Assembly (NCBI RefSeq): GCF_001898115.1
Contig: NZ_MKSQ01000011.1
Span: forward strand, 39,745 to 103,744
Direction of reading: 5' to 3'
Length of the DNA stretch: 64,000 nt
Source of the DNA: Allobosea sp. 67-29
GTDB lineage: Bacteria > Pseudomonadota > Alphaproteobacteria > Rhizobiales > Beijerinckiaceae
The notes below the pieces were generated by a model that was given only the letters and a program-made list of their open reading frames with translations, had not been told where the DNA came from and searched no databases. Position numbers and translations under genes: made by a program. Shown here in pieces: positions 40,636 through 49,802 of the stretch (its first letter is position 1; every line of letters starts with the position of its first letter).

Positions 40636-41922
40636 ATGCAGAGGAAGCACTGGATTTCCGCGTTCGCCACGACGGCCGGCCTCGCCATCGGCCTCCTCGC
40701 CACGACCGCTTTCGCCCAGACCACGGTGCGCATCGCCTGGTATTCCGACGGCAACGAGGGCGAGGTCGTCTCCGATCTCCTGAAGCGCTTCGAAGCGCAG
40801 AACCAGGACATCAAGGTCGTGCTCGACCAGGTGCCCTACAAGGCGATCACCGAGAATCTGCCGGTTCAGCTCGCCTCGGGGCAGGGACCGGACATCGCCC
40901 GCGTCGTCGATCTCGGCGGCGTCGCCCGCTACGCGCTCGACATGCGTCCGTATCTGAAGGACGCCTCCTACTGGGAAAAGAATTTCGGGCCGTTCCTGCC
41001 CTGGATGCGTCCCGAGGGCGATTCCAGCGCGATCACAGGCTTCATGACGCAGCTCACCGTCACCGGCCCCTTCGTCAACAAGACGCTGTTCGAGCAGGCG
41101 GGCATCGCCATGCCCGGCGCCAAGGCGACCTGGGAGGAGTGGGGCAAGGCGGTCAAGGCCGTGGCGGAGAAGGTTCAGGTGCCGTTCCCGCTGGCGATGG
41201 ATCGCTCCGGCCACCGCTTCTTCTCGGTCGCCGTGTCCGAAGGCGCGAAGGTCTTCGACGCCAAGGGCGAGCCCGCCGTGATCGACGACGGCTTCAAGCG
41301 CGCCGCCAAACTCGTCTACGACTGGCACAACGACGGTGTGATGAAGAAGGAGCTCTGGGGCTCGGTCTCGGGCACGGCCTATCGCGGCGCCAATGACGAG
41401 TTCAAGAACGCCCAGGTCGTGATGTACCAGTCTGGCTCCTGGCAGATTTCCCAGTTCGACAAGACGGTGGGCGACGCGTTCGACTGGGTCGCGGTGCCCT
41501 CGCCCTGCGGCCCGGGCGGCTGCTCCGGCATGCCCGGCGGGGCGGGACTCGTCGCCATCAAGACGACCAAGCATCCCGAGGCCGTCGCCAAGGTGATGGA
41601 CTACCTCGCCAGCGAGCCCGTGCTGAGCGAGTTCTACGCCCGCTCGCTCTTCGTGCCGGGCCATCTCGGCATCGCGGCCAAGGGGCTCGACTACAAGAAC
41701 GCCAGCCCGCAGGCCAAGGCTGCGCTCAAGGTCTTCTCGGACCAGGTCGCCCAGCTCTCGCCCGTCGCCTACAGGCTGCAGGGCTACGTCAACAACCGCG
41801 TGATCTTCAACGCCGTGATCAGCCGTCTCGGCCAGGCGATCTCGGGCGAGACCACGCTCGACGAGGCCTACAAGCGCATTGAATCCGACGTCGCCCAGCA
41901 GATTGCCGAGCGCAAGAAGTAA
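40636..41922 (+). CDS. Alpha-glucoside-type ABC transporter substrate-binding protein
   Basis: A 428-residue family 1 binding protein. The ATG at 40636 follows GGATGGAG and gives a Sec signal peptide (cleavage after TAFA at about residue 27). The mature part begins QTTVRIAWYSDGNEG. A Cys pair in SPCGPGGCSGMPGG could form a small disulfide loop next to the ligand cleft. The GH31 glucosidase in the operon suggests an alpha-linked oligosaccharide or glucoside ligand. Confidence 0.9.
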   Translation: MQRKHWISAFATTAGLAIGLLATTAFAQTTVRIAWYSDGNEGEVVSDLLKRFEAQNQDIKVVLDQVPYKAITENLPVQLASGQGPDIARVVDLGGVARYALDMRPYLKDASYWEKNFGPFLPWMRPEGDSSAITGFMTQLTVTGPFVNKTLFEQAGIAMPGAKATWEEWGKAVKAVAEKVQVPFPLAMDRSGHRFFSVAVSEGAKVFDAKGEPAVIDDGFKRAAKLVYDWHNDGVMKKELWGSVSGTAYRGANDEFKNAQVVMYQSGSWQISQFDKTVGDAFDWVAVPSPCGPGGCSGMPGGAGLVAIKTTKHPEAVAKVMDYLASEPVLSEFYARSLFVPGHLGIAAKGLDYKNASPQAKAALKVFSDQVAQLSPVAYRLQGYVNNRVIFNAVISRLGQAISGETTLDEAYKRIESDVAQQIAERKK

Positions 41923-41927
41923 GGCCC

Positions 41928-42950
41928 ATGGCCTCCGCCGAAACAACGCCGCGCCGCCATGGTACGGGCGCCGCCGGCCTCTTCGCCGCGCCGCTCGCGC
42001 TCCTGATGCGGCTCGTGGACTGGCCGATGCAGGCGCTGCAGCGCCTGATCGGCGAGCGGCGCATGGCCTACGTCTTCATCCTGCCGAACCTCGCCTTCTT
42101 CTCGCTCTTCGTCTTCCTTCCGCTCGTCATCAATTTCGTCTTCTCGGTGACGGGCGGGGCGGGGCTGTTCCCGAGCGAGCGCCCCTATGTCGGAGCCGAG
42201 CAGTACGGCTATCTCTTCGACTGCGGATCATATCTCGATCCATCCTCCTGCCGCGAGGATCATTTCTGGCGCGGCGTCGCCAACACCGCCCGCTTCACGG
42301 TCTTCCAGGTCACGGCGATGGTGCTGTTCTCGCTGCTGACCGCCGTGGTGCTGAACATGCGGATTCGCGCGCGCGGCTTCTTCCGGGCGGTCTACTTCTT
42401 CCCCGTGCTGCTCTCGCCCGTTGTCGTGGCGCTGACCTGGAAGTGGATCCTGCAGCGTGACGGTCTGCTCAACGCCGCCATCACCTCGCTCGGCGGCGAG
42501 CGCATCCTGTTCCTGGTCGATCCGAGCTGGGCGATGTTCTGGATCGTCTTCGTCTCGGTCTGGGCCCATATGGGCTTCTACACGCTGATCCTGCTCGCGG
42601 GCCTGCAGGCGATCCCGGCCGATCTCTACGAGGCGGCCGAGATGGACGCCACGCCGCGCTGGCGGGTCTTCTGGCGCATCACCCTGCCGCTGCTCTGGCC
42701 CAACATGATCGTCGTCATCGTGCTGGCGCTGATCAAGGGCGTGCAGACCTTCGACGAGGTCTTCGTGCTGACCGGCGGCGGGCCGGGCACCGCCACCGTG
42801 ATGATCGTGCACTACATCTACGAGACGGCCTTCGCCAATCAGGTCCAGAATTTCGGGCTGGCGGCCGCGGCCTCCGTCGTGCTCGGCGTCGTGTTGTTCG
42901 CGCTCACCCTGCTCCAGCTCGCGGTCAGCCGCCGCAAGGGGGCCGCATGA
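41928..42950 (+). CDS. CUT1 ABC transporter permease (MalF type)
   Basis: A 340-residue inner-membrane permease with a 45-residue cytoplasmic arm before the first helix ([19 protein letters not shown]). The EAA loop is [20 protein letters not shown]; the canonical Gly after Asp is replaced by Ala. The periplasmic segment [15 protein letters not shown] has two Cys that may pair. It starts 5 bases after the binding-protein stop and overlaps the next permease by 4 bases. Confidence 0.92.
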   Translation: MASAETTPRRHGTGAAGLFAAPLALLMRLVDWPMQALQRLIGERRMAYVFILPNLAFFSLFVFLPLVINFVFSVTGGAGLFPSERPYVGAEQYGYLFDCGSYLDPSSCREDHFWRGVANTARFTVFQVTAMVLFSLLTAVVLNMRIRARGFFRAVYFFPVLLSPVVVALTWKWILQRDGLLNAAITSLGGERILFLVDPSWAMFWIVFVSVWAHMGFYTLILLAGLQAIPADLYEAAEMDATPRWRVFWRITLPLLWPNMIVVIVLALIKGVQTFDEVFVLTGGGPGTATVMIVHYIYETAFANQVQNFGLAAAASVVLGVVLFALTLLQLAVSRRKGAA

Positions 42951-43999
42951 GCCTCGTCGCCAAACTGGCCACCGCCCGGCGCAAGCCCGGCCGCTGGCAT
43001 TGGACCGATGTCGCGGCCTATGCCTATCTGGCGCTCGGCGTCGTGCTGATGTTCGGGCCCGTGCTCTGGCTCGGCCTGTCCTCCTTCAAGACTCAGGCCG
43101 GCCTGCTCGAATTCCCGCCGACCCTGCTGCCGATGTCGCAAAAGGAGGTGACGGTCCCGGGTCAATCCCAGCCGCTGCCGCTCTTCGAGGTCGAGATGCC
43201 GGACGGCTCCAAGCGCGTGCTGGCGCAGCTCCGCCGCATCGGCATCCAGGCGCAGATGGTCGACCCGGCCAAGCCGGGCGAGACGATCCGCGTTCCCATC
43301 GACAAGCGCACGCCCGTCCGCGAGTTCAAGCTCGCCACCGAGAACTATACCGAGCCGCTGGAGCGCTTCGCCTTCACCCGCTTCCTGTGGAATTCCGTCT
43401 TCGTCACGCTGGTCGCCACGATCATCACGCTGATCATCAACTCGATGGCGGCCTATGCACTCTCGATCTACGAGTTCAAGGGCAAGACGGCGGTGATGCT
43501 GATGGTGATCGGCACGCTGATGATCCCGATCACCATCATCCTGGTGCCGGTCTATCTGGTCGTCACCAAGCTCGGCCTCGTCAATTCGCTCTGGGCGGTG
43601 ATCCTGCCGGGCGCGGCGACCCCGACCGGCGTCTTCCTGCTGCGTCAGTACATGCTGACGCTCCCGCGGGACCTGATCGAGGCCGCGCGCATGGACAAGG
43701 CCTCGGAATGGCAGATCTACTGGCGTATCGTCATGCCGCTCGCCATGCCGGCGCTGGCCGTGCTCGCGATCTTCTCGATCATGTGGCGCTGGAACGAGTT
43801 CCTCTGGCCGCTCGCGGTGCTGACCAAGACGGAGTCCTACACGCTGCAGATCGGCCTCAACGCCTTCCAGGGCGAGCTCCAGACGCAATGGCACTACCTG
43901 CTGGCGATGACGGTCGTGTCGCTCCTGCCGGTCGCGCTGGTCTTCGTCTTCCTGCAGCGCTTCATCACCACCGGCATCGCCAACACGGGAATGAAATAA
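42947..43999 (+). CDS. CUT1 ABC transporter permease (MalG type) with a periplasmic insert
   Basis: A 350-residue permease, about 70 residues longer than most MalG proteins. The extra residues lie between helix 1 ([18 protein letters not shown]) and helix 2, at about 55-130. They form a charged segment ([20 protein letters not shown], later [13 protein letters not shown]) that should be periplasmic. The EAA loop is [20 protein letters not shown]. The start overlaps the previous gene (ATGA) and its stop shares a base with the ATPase start (TAATG). Confidence 0.92.
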   Translation: MSLVAKLATARRKPGRWHWTDVAAYAYLALGVVLMFGPVLWLGLSSFKTQAGLLEFPPTLLPMSQKEVTVPGQSQPLPLFEVEMPDGSKRVLAQLRRIGIQAQMVDPAKPGETIRVPIDKRTPVREFKLATENYTEPLERFAFTRFLWNSVFVTLVATIITLIINSMAAYALSIYEFKGKTAVMLMVIGTLMIPITIILVPVYLVVTKLGLVNSLWAVILPGAATPTGVFLLRQYMLTLPRDLIEAARMDKASEWQIYWRIVMPLAMPALAVLAIFSIMWRWNEFLWPLAVLTKTESYTLQIGLNAFQGELQTQWHYLLAMTVVSLLPVALVFVFLQRFITTGIANTGMK

Positions 44000-45066
44000 T
44001 GGCCGGCCTGAAGCTTTCCGGTGTCCGCAAGGCCTATGGTGCGACCACGGTGTTGCACGGCATCGATCTCGACGTTGCCGATGGCGAGTTCGTCGTCTTC
44101 GTCGGTCCCTCCGGCTGCGGCAAGTCGACCCTGCTGCGCTCGATCGCGGGGCTGGAGGAGATCACCGGCGGAACGATCGCGATCGACGGCGCTGACGCAA
44201 CCCACCTGCCGGCATCCGAGCGCGGCCTCGCCATGGTGTTCCAGTCCTACGCGCTCTATCCGCATATGACCGTCCGGGCGAACATGGCCTTCGCGCTGGA
44301 GAACATGGGCCTGCAACGCGCGGAGATCGACAAGCGCGTGAAGCGCGCTGCCGAGATGCTGCGGCTGACCGATTATCTCGAGCGCAGGCCCAAGGCGTTG
44401 TCCGGCGGCCAGCGCCAGCGCGTCGCCATCGGCCGTGCCATCGTGCGCGATCCGAAGATCTTCCTGTTCGACGAGCCGCTCTCGAACCTCGACGCGGAAT
44501 TGCGCGTCGCCACCCGCAAGGAGCTTGCCGCCCTCCATGCCGAGATCGGCGGCACGATGATCTATGTGACCCACGATCAGGTCGAGGCGATGACGCTGGC
44601 GCATCGCATCGTCGTGCTGCAGGGCGGGCGGATCGAGCAGGTCGGCACGCCGCTCGATCTCTACAACCGCCCCGACAACCTCTTCGTCGCCGGCTTCATC
44701 GGCTCGCCGCGCATGAACCTGCTGCCCGGCCGCGTGACGGCAGCCGGCAAGGTCGCCCTGGGCGAGGGCGCCCATGAGGTCGCCTGCGCCACCGGCAGCC
44801 TCGCCGCCGGCAGCAAGGTCACGCTCGGTATCCGCCCGGAGCATCTGGCGCTGGCGCCGGGCGGGCTGGGGCTGCCGCTCTCGATCGAACTGGTCGAGCG
44901 GCTTGGCGGCGAAAGCTACCTGTACGGAACCGCCGCCGGCCTGCCGCAGATCACGCTCCGGCTCGACGGCCAGAGCGAGCATGAGCGAGGCCACGAGGTC
45001 GCGCTCGCCTTCCCGCAGCAGAGCCTTCACCTGTTCGACGAAGCCGGCCGGGCGATCCGGCCCTAG
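43999..45066 (+). CDS. CUT1 ABC transporter ATP-binding protein (UgpC/MalK type)
   Basis: A 355-residue ATPase. It has Walker [10 protein letters not shown], signature LSGGQRQR, Walker B IFLFDEP (Phe instead of the more common Met), H-loop THD, and a C-terminal TOBE/MOP domain. It completes the importer of 40636-43999 and is translationally coupled to the permease before it. The GH31 gene follows after 20 bases. Confidence 0.93.
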   Translation: MAGLKLSGVRKAYGATTVLHGIDLDVADGEFVVFVGPSGCGKSTLLRSIAGLEEITGGTIAIDGADATHLPASERGLAMVFQSYALYPHMTVRANMAFALENMGLQRAEIDKRVKRAAEMLRLTDYLERRPKALSGGQRQRVAIGRAIVRDPKIFLFDEPLSNLDAELRVATRKELAALHAEIGGTMIYVTHDQVEAMTLAHRIVVLQGGRIEQVGTPLDLYNRPDNLFVAGFIGSPRMNLLPGRVTAAGKVALGEGAHEVACATGSLAAGSKVTLGIRPEHLALAPGGLGLPLSIELVERLGGESYLYGTAAGLPQITLRLDGQSEHERGHEVALAFPQQSLHLFDEAGRAIRP

Positions 45067-45086
45067 AGACTGCCGAGAGAGATTCC

Positions 45087-47369
45087 ATGAAAGCCCTCAG
45101 CCAAGGCCGCTATCTCGGCCGCGATGGCGAAGCCGCCCTGTTCGACCTGGGGCTCGGCTACACGCTCTCGCTGCGCATCCTCGAAGGCGATATCGGCCGC
45201 GTCACGTTGAAGCCGCGGGACGGCTACCGGCTCGATCGCGGCTGGTCGATCGCGCCTGGAGGGGTGGAGCCGCCCTATGAGGGCCGTCCGCGCGACAGCG
45301 TGGAGGGCTTCTCATGCCCCCGGACGCTGGTGAAGCAGGACGAAGGCAAGGTCTTCCTCACGGCAGGGCATCTGAGCGCCGAGGTCACGCTCTCGCCCTT
45401 CGGCATCGCCTGGTATCGCGTCGGCGAGGACAAGCCCTTCCTGCAGGACCGCACCACCCAGGCCTATCTCGTCTCGCCCCGCACCGGCGCGCTCGCGCAT
45501 TTCATGACCCGCGACTACAGCGAGCGCCATTACGGCCTCGGCGACAAGGCAGGTCCCCTCGACCGCACCGGCCGCCGCTTCGCCATCGACGCGGTCGATC
45601 CCTGCGGCTTCGACGCCGAACTCTCCGACCCGCTCTACAAGATGTTGCCCTTCTTCATCGTCGACGGGCCGGCCGGAGCGCATGGCATCTACTACGACAA
45701 CCTCTCGACGGGCAGCGTCGATTTCGGCTGCACGCTCGACAATTACCACGGCCTGTTCCGCTCCTGGAAAGGCGATGACGGCGACCTCGACTATTACGTC
45801 GTGGCCGGCCCGACCGTGCCTGATGTCGTGCGGCGCTTCTCCTGGCTGACCGGCGGGCAGGCTTTCGCGCCGCTCTGGTCCTTCGGTTTCGGCGTCACCT
45901 CGATGGCGATCGCCGATGCGCCCGACGCCGATGCCCGCATCAGCGATTTCATCGGCAAGCTCGAGACCCATCGCATCCCCTGCGACAGCTTTCATTTCGG
46001 CTCGGGCTACACGCAGATCGGCCATCGCCGCTACGCCTTCAACTGGAACCGCGACAAGTTCCCGGATCCGAAAGCGACGATGCAACGCCTGAACGATGCC
46101 GGCATCTTCACGGTCGCCAATCTCAAGCCCTGCCTGCTCGACGACCACCCGCGCCTGCAAGAGGCGCTCGACGGCGATTTCCTCGTGCGCGACGGCGACA
46201 GCGGCAAGCCGGCCGTCGCCCAGTTCTGGGACGGGCTCGGCTTCCATCTCGACTACACCAACCCCAAGGGCCGGGCCTGGTGGCGAAACGGCATCGAGAC
46301 AGCCTTGCTCGACTACGGCTTCACCACCGTCTGGAACGACAACAACGAATACGAGATCTGGGACGAGGACGCGCTGTGCGACGGCGACGGGCGCCCCTTC
46401 CGCCAGGCTCTGGCGCGCCCGGCGCAGCCGTTGCTGATGACCAAGCTCTCCTACGAAGCGCAGGCTGCGCGCGAACCGGGCAAGCGGCAATATGCGATCA
46501 CGCGCGGCGGCTGCGCCGGCATTTCGCGCTATGCGCAGACCTGGTCCGGCGACAACGAGACCGCCTGGAAGACGCTGCGCTACAACCTGACCCAAGGCCT
46601 CAACATGAGCCTGTCGGGGATGTTCTCGACCGGCCACGATGTCGGCGGCTTCCACGGCCCGACACCCGGTCCCGAACTCTTCGTGCGCTTCAACGAGTTC
46701 TGCAGCCTCTGGCCGCGCATGGTCATGAACTCCTGGAACGATGACGGCGTCGTCAACCTGCCCTGGATGTACCCGGAGATGGTGCCGCAGGTGCGCGAAG
46801 CGATCGCGCTGCGCTACCGGCTGATGCCTTATCTCTACACGCTGATGTGGCGCGCCAGCCGCGACGGCACCCCGGCCATCCGCCCGCTGCTGTGGGACTT
46901 CCCGCAGGACGCGACGGCCGTGAAGACCGACGATGCCTTCATGCTCGGACCGGACGTGCTGGTCGCGCCGGTGCTGGAGGAGGGCGCCCTGGAACGCAGC
47001 GCCTACCTGCCGGAGCACGCAGGCGGCTGGTACGACTGGCATACCGGCAAGCACTTCGACGGCGGCGCGAGCGTGACCGTGCCGGCACCGCTCGGTCGCC
47101 TGCCGGTTTTCGTGCGCGCCGGTGCGCTGATCCCGCTTGGCGATCCCACTGGCATCGGTGATCTGCGCGAGGTGCTGGTCTGCGGGCTGGTCGAGGGGGC
47201 GACCGGCGAGCTTTACGAGGACGACGGCGAGACGGCCGACTGGCGCGGCACCGGCGGAACCCTCATTCGCTTCCGGGTCCGCGACGGCGAGATCGCGATC
47301 ACGCAGGAAGGCGAGGATGCGCCCTTCGTCGACCGGATCGCGATCCGTCGGATCAGCGACGACATCTGA
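45087..47369 (+). CDS. GH31 alpha-glucosidase/alpha-xylosidase
   Basis: A 760-residue retaining alpha-glycosidase. The N-terminal beta-sandwich is followed by the catalytic TIM barrel with YGLGDKAGPLDRTG, then the nucleophile Asp418 in VWNDNNEYEIWD and the proposed acid/base Asp489 in WSGDNETAW. The DNNEYE variant of the usual DMNEP motif places it in a GH31 subgroup. RPLLWDFPQD and the C-terminal beta domains complete the family architecture. There is no signal peptide, so it acts on imported substrate. It would release glucose or xylose from the product of the transporter encoded just upstream. Confidence 0.92.
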   Translation: MKALSQGRYLGRDGEAALFDLGLGYTLSLRILEGDIGRVTLKPRDGYRLDRGWSIAPGGVEPPYEGRPRDSVEGFSCPRTLVKQDEGKVFLTAGHLSAEVTLSPFGIAWYRVGEDKPFLQDRTTQAYLVSPRTGALAHFMTRDYSERHYGLGDKAGPLDRTGRRFAIDAVDPCGFDAELSDPLYKMLPFFIVDGPAGAHGIYYDNLSTGSVDFGCTLDNYHGLFRSWKGDDGDLDYYVVAGPTVPDVVRRFSWLTGGQAFAPLWSFGFGVTSMAIADAPDADARISDFIGKLETHRIPCDSFHFGSGYTQIGHRRYAFNWNRDKFPDPKATMQRLNDAGIFTVANLKPCLLDDHPRLQEALDGDFLVRDGDSGKPAVAQFWDGLGFHLDYTNPKGRAWWRNGIETALLDYGFTTVWNDNNEYEIWDEDALCDGDGRPFRQALARPAQPLLMTKLSYEAQAAREPGKRQYAITRGGCAGISRYAQTWSGDNETAWKTLRYNLTQGLNMSLSGMFSTGHDVGGFHGPTPGPELFVRFNEFCSLWPRMVMNSWNDDGVVNLPWMYPEMVPQVREAIALRYRLMPYLYTLMWRASRDGTPAIRPLLWDFPQDATAVKTDDAFMLGPDVLVAPVLEEGALERSAYLPEHAGGWYDWHTGKHFDGGASVTVPAPLGRLPVFVRAGALIPLGDPTGIGDLREVLVCGLVEGATGELYEDDGETADWRGTGGTLIRFRVRDGEIAITQEGEDAPFVDRIAIRRISDDI

Positions 47370-47484
47370 TCCGACCCGGCGTCATGCGGTCGCGCGAACC
47401 TGCCCATGCAGCATTGCTGTGGCATCGCGCGCCCGCTCTTGCCAACTATGGTGACCTGACAATGGTCATCCGTGGGAGCAGGGC

Positions 47485-48183
47485 ATGGAAAAGGTAGCGA
47501 TCGTCACCGCCGGCGGCAGTGGCATGGGTGCGAGCACGGCGCGCCGCCTGGCGAGGGACGGCTATCGCGTGGCGATCCTGTCCTCTTCGGGCAAGGGCGA
47601 GGCCCTGGCCGCCGAACTCGGCGGCCTCGGCATTACCGGCTCAAACCAGTCCAACGACGATGTGAAGCGGCTGGTCGACGCGACGCTGGACCGCTGGGGG
47701 CGCGTCGATGCACTGGTCAACAGCGCCGGCCACGGGCCGCGCGCCCCGATCGTCGATCTCACCGACGAGGATTGGCACAAGGGCCTCGACGTCTATTTCC
47801 TCAGCGCGGTCAGGCCGATCCGGCTGGTCACGCCGGTGATGCAGCAGCAGAAATCCGGCGCGATCGTCAACATCTCGACCGCCTGGGCCTTCGAGCCGAG
47901 CGAGATGTTCCCGACATCGGCGATGGCCCGCGCCGGGCTCGCGACCTTCACCAAGATCTATGCCGACAAATACGCGGCCGAGGGCATCCGCATCAACAAT
48001 GTCCAGCCCGGCTGGATCGACAGCCTGCCGGCGACCGACGCCCGCCGCGCCAGCGTGCCGATGCAGCGCTACGGCAGCGCCGACGAGGTTGCCGGCACGG
48101 TCGCCTTCCTGCTCTCTGCCGATGCCGGATACATCACCGGCCAGAACATCCGCGTCGACGGTGGTGTCACCAAAGCCGTTTGA
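47485..48183 (+). CDS. SDR-fold protein lacking the catalytic Tyr-Lys pair
   Basis: A 232-residue SDR. The cofactor motif TAGGSGMG is at residue 8, NSAGHG replaces NNAG, and the active-site Ser131 is present. Where classical enzymes have YxxxK the sequence reads S145-A-M-A-R149, so both catalytic Tyr and Lys are replaced. The C-terminal YITGQNIRVDGG is normal. It may bind NAD(P) without oxidoreductase activity, use a different mechanism or be a regulator or chaperone-like partner. It follows GH31 by 115 bases. GGGAGCAGGGC precedes the ATG. Confidence 0.85.
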   Translation: MEKVAIVTAGGSGMGASTARRLARDGYRVAILSSSGKGEALAAELGGLGITGSNQSNDDVKRLVDATLDRWGRVDALVNSAGHGPRAPIVDLTDEDWHKGLDVYFLSAVRPIRLVTPVMQQQKSGAIVNISTAWAFEPSEMFPTSAMARAGLATFTKIYADKYAAEGIRINNVQPGWIDSLPATDARRASVPMQRYGSADEVAGTVAFLLSADAGYITGQNIRVDGGVTKAV

Positions 48184-48204
48184 TGGCGAATGGGGATGGC
48201 CGGC

Positions 48205-48651
48205 TCAGCCGGCGATCACACCCTTCCTGAGCAGGAAGCAGCCGTAAGGCCGGGCGTCGCCGACCTGCACGACGCCGAAAGCCTTGCGCGCCGCCTCGTA
48301 GAAGGCGAAACGCTCGATGCCCGGCAGCGGCGTCGGCACGGCTCCTGCCGCCTCGACCACGGCCTCGACCTCCTTCTGCACGGGGGGCACGACCGCGGCA
48401 TCGTCGACCACCAGCATGCGGCGGATCGGCTCGGGCTCGAAATCGTCGATCGGCAACACGGTCAGGATCGCGCGCACCACCTCGGCCATGGCGAGCCCCG
48501 GCAGCCGGACGATCCGCCCGGAGGTGGTCGCCCGCGCGATCGTCTCGGCCGGATGGTTGGCATCGACCACGGCGAGGTCGTCGCCATGGCCCATCGCTGC
48601 GAGGAGCCAGAGCAAATCGGGGCCGAGGATCGGGTCGATGGTCTTCAGCAT
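48205..48651 (-). CDS. fucU: RbsD/FucU-family sugar mutarotase
   Basis: A 148-residue protein of the RbsD/FucU fold, which interconverts alpha and beta anomers of fucose or ribose. It begins MLKTIDPILGPDLLWLLAAMGHGD with the catalytic His in GHGD. The later GERF-like segment (GIERFAFYEAARKAFGVVQVGD) and PYGCFLLRKG match FucU more than RbsD. It overlaps the upstream aldo/keto reductase by 7 bases, so the two are coupled. The mutarotase would supply the anomer oxidised by that dehydrogenase. Confidence 0.9.
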   Translation of the reverse strand: MLKTIDPILGPDLLWLLAAMGHGDDLAVVDANHPAETIARATTSGRIVRLPGLAMAEVVRAILTVLPIDDFEPEPIRRMLVVDDAAVVPPVQKEVEAVVEAAGAVPTPLPGIERFAFYEAARKAFGVVQVGDARPYGCFLLRKGVIAG

Positions 48652-49673
48652 GTCGGCACCGGGGCGTGGTCGGGAATGAGCTTTTCGGCCTTGAGCGCGG
48701 GCCAGAGCGCAGCGGGCACGGGCCGGGCGACGAGGTCGAGATTGCGCGCGACCTCCTCCGGTGCGACCGCGCCGAGCACGACGGTCGCGACTGCCGGATG
48801 GGCGGCGGCGAAGGCGAGTGCGGCTTGCGGCAGCGCCACGCCATGGGCGGCGCAGACCGCCTCGATCCGCGCGACCCTGGCGAGGATGTCGGGCGGCGCC
48901 GGCCGGTAATTGTAATAGGCGCCCTTGCGGGCGCCGGTTGCGAGGATGCCGGAATTGAAGACGCCGGCCAGCATGACGGCGATCTTCTTCTCCAGCGCCA
49001 GCGGCAGGAAGCCGTCGAGGGCGCCCTGCTCCAGAAGTGTATAACGCCCCGCCAGCATCATCACGTCGAAATCGCCGGCTCTGGCGAAGCGCTCGCACAT
49101 TTCGGCTTCGTTGACGCCCACGCCGATGGCTTTCACCGCGCCGGAGGAGCGCAGTCGTTCCAGGGCCCGGTAGGCGCCGTTCATCGCCTCGGCGAAGCGT
49201 TGTTCCATCCGGTCGCCATGGGTCCAGACATCGACATCGTGGATCAGCAGGATGTCGACGTGGTCGGTACCGAGCCGGAGCAGCGATTGTTCCAGAGAGC
49301 GCATCGCGCCGTCATAGGAGTAGTCGATCACCGCAGGATGCGGCAGCCCGCCGCGATAGCCGGAGCCGTCGGTCTTCGGAGCGCCGGGCTTCATCCAGCG
49401 CCCGACCTTGGTCGAGACGATGACGCTCTCGCGCGGCACGCGCCGCAGGGCGGCGCCGATGCGATGTTCCGAGAGGCCGTGGCCATAGAGCGGCGAGGTG
49501 TCGACGAGGTTGATCCCGGCCGTCAGAGCGGCTGCGACCGTCGCCTGCGCCAGTCCTTCGTCGAGACGCTGGTAGAGATCGCCGAGCGGTGCGCCGCCGA
49601 AACCGATCAGGCTGGGCTTCATGCCGGCGATCGGCCGGCCCGGCGCCGCAGCGCCTCGTTCCTGGTGACTCAT
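48645..49673 (-). CDS. Aldo/keto reductase (L-fucose / D-threo-aldose 1-dehydrogenase-like)
   Basis: A 342-residue TIM-barrel NAD(P) oxidoreductase. It has IGFGGAPLGDLY near the N-terminus, the catalytic Asp and Tyr in NLVDTSPLYGHGLSE, Lys in VSTKVGRW, and His in LIHDVDVW. This pattern is shared with D-threo-aldose 1-dehydrogenase and L-fucose/L-galactose dehydrogenases. Coupling to fucU supports an aldose 1-dehydrogenase role that yields a lactone. A downstream lactonase or sugar-acid dehydratase is not present nearby. It is divergent from the amidase gene. Confidence 0.88.
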   Translation of the reverse strand: MSHQERGAAAPGRPIAGMKPSLIGFGGAPLGDLYQRLDEGLAQATVAAALTAGINLVDTSPLYGHGLSEHRIGAALRRVPRESVIVSTKVGRWMKPGAPKTDGSGYRGGLPHPAVIDYSYDGAMRSLEQSLLRLGTDHVDILLIHDVDVWTHGDRMEQRFAEAMNGAYRALERLRSSGAVKAIGVGVNEAEMCERFARAGDFDVMMLAGRYTLLEQGALDGFLPLALEKKIAVMLAGVFNSGILATGARKGAYYNYRPAPPDILARVARIEAVCAAHGVALPQAALAFAAAHPAVATVVLGAVAPEEVARNLDLVARPVPAALWPALKAEKLIPDHAPVPTC

Positions 49674-49802
49674 CGAAGCCCCGCATTCGTCCTGCGGCGC
49701 AGGAAACCATGTTCGGGGCGGAAATCAATCGCCCGCCCGCTGGGACTCTGTTAGGCCTCGGGGTCTTCAGCCGGTTCGGCCGGCGACCATGGCGAGCAGA
49801 CG

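Noticed and set aside
47452..47468. TGACC-N7-GGTCA inverted repeat before the SDR at 47485
   Set aside because: Only five bases per arm, no candidate regulator nearby, and no second copy noticed. Not strong enough to list as an operator.
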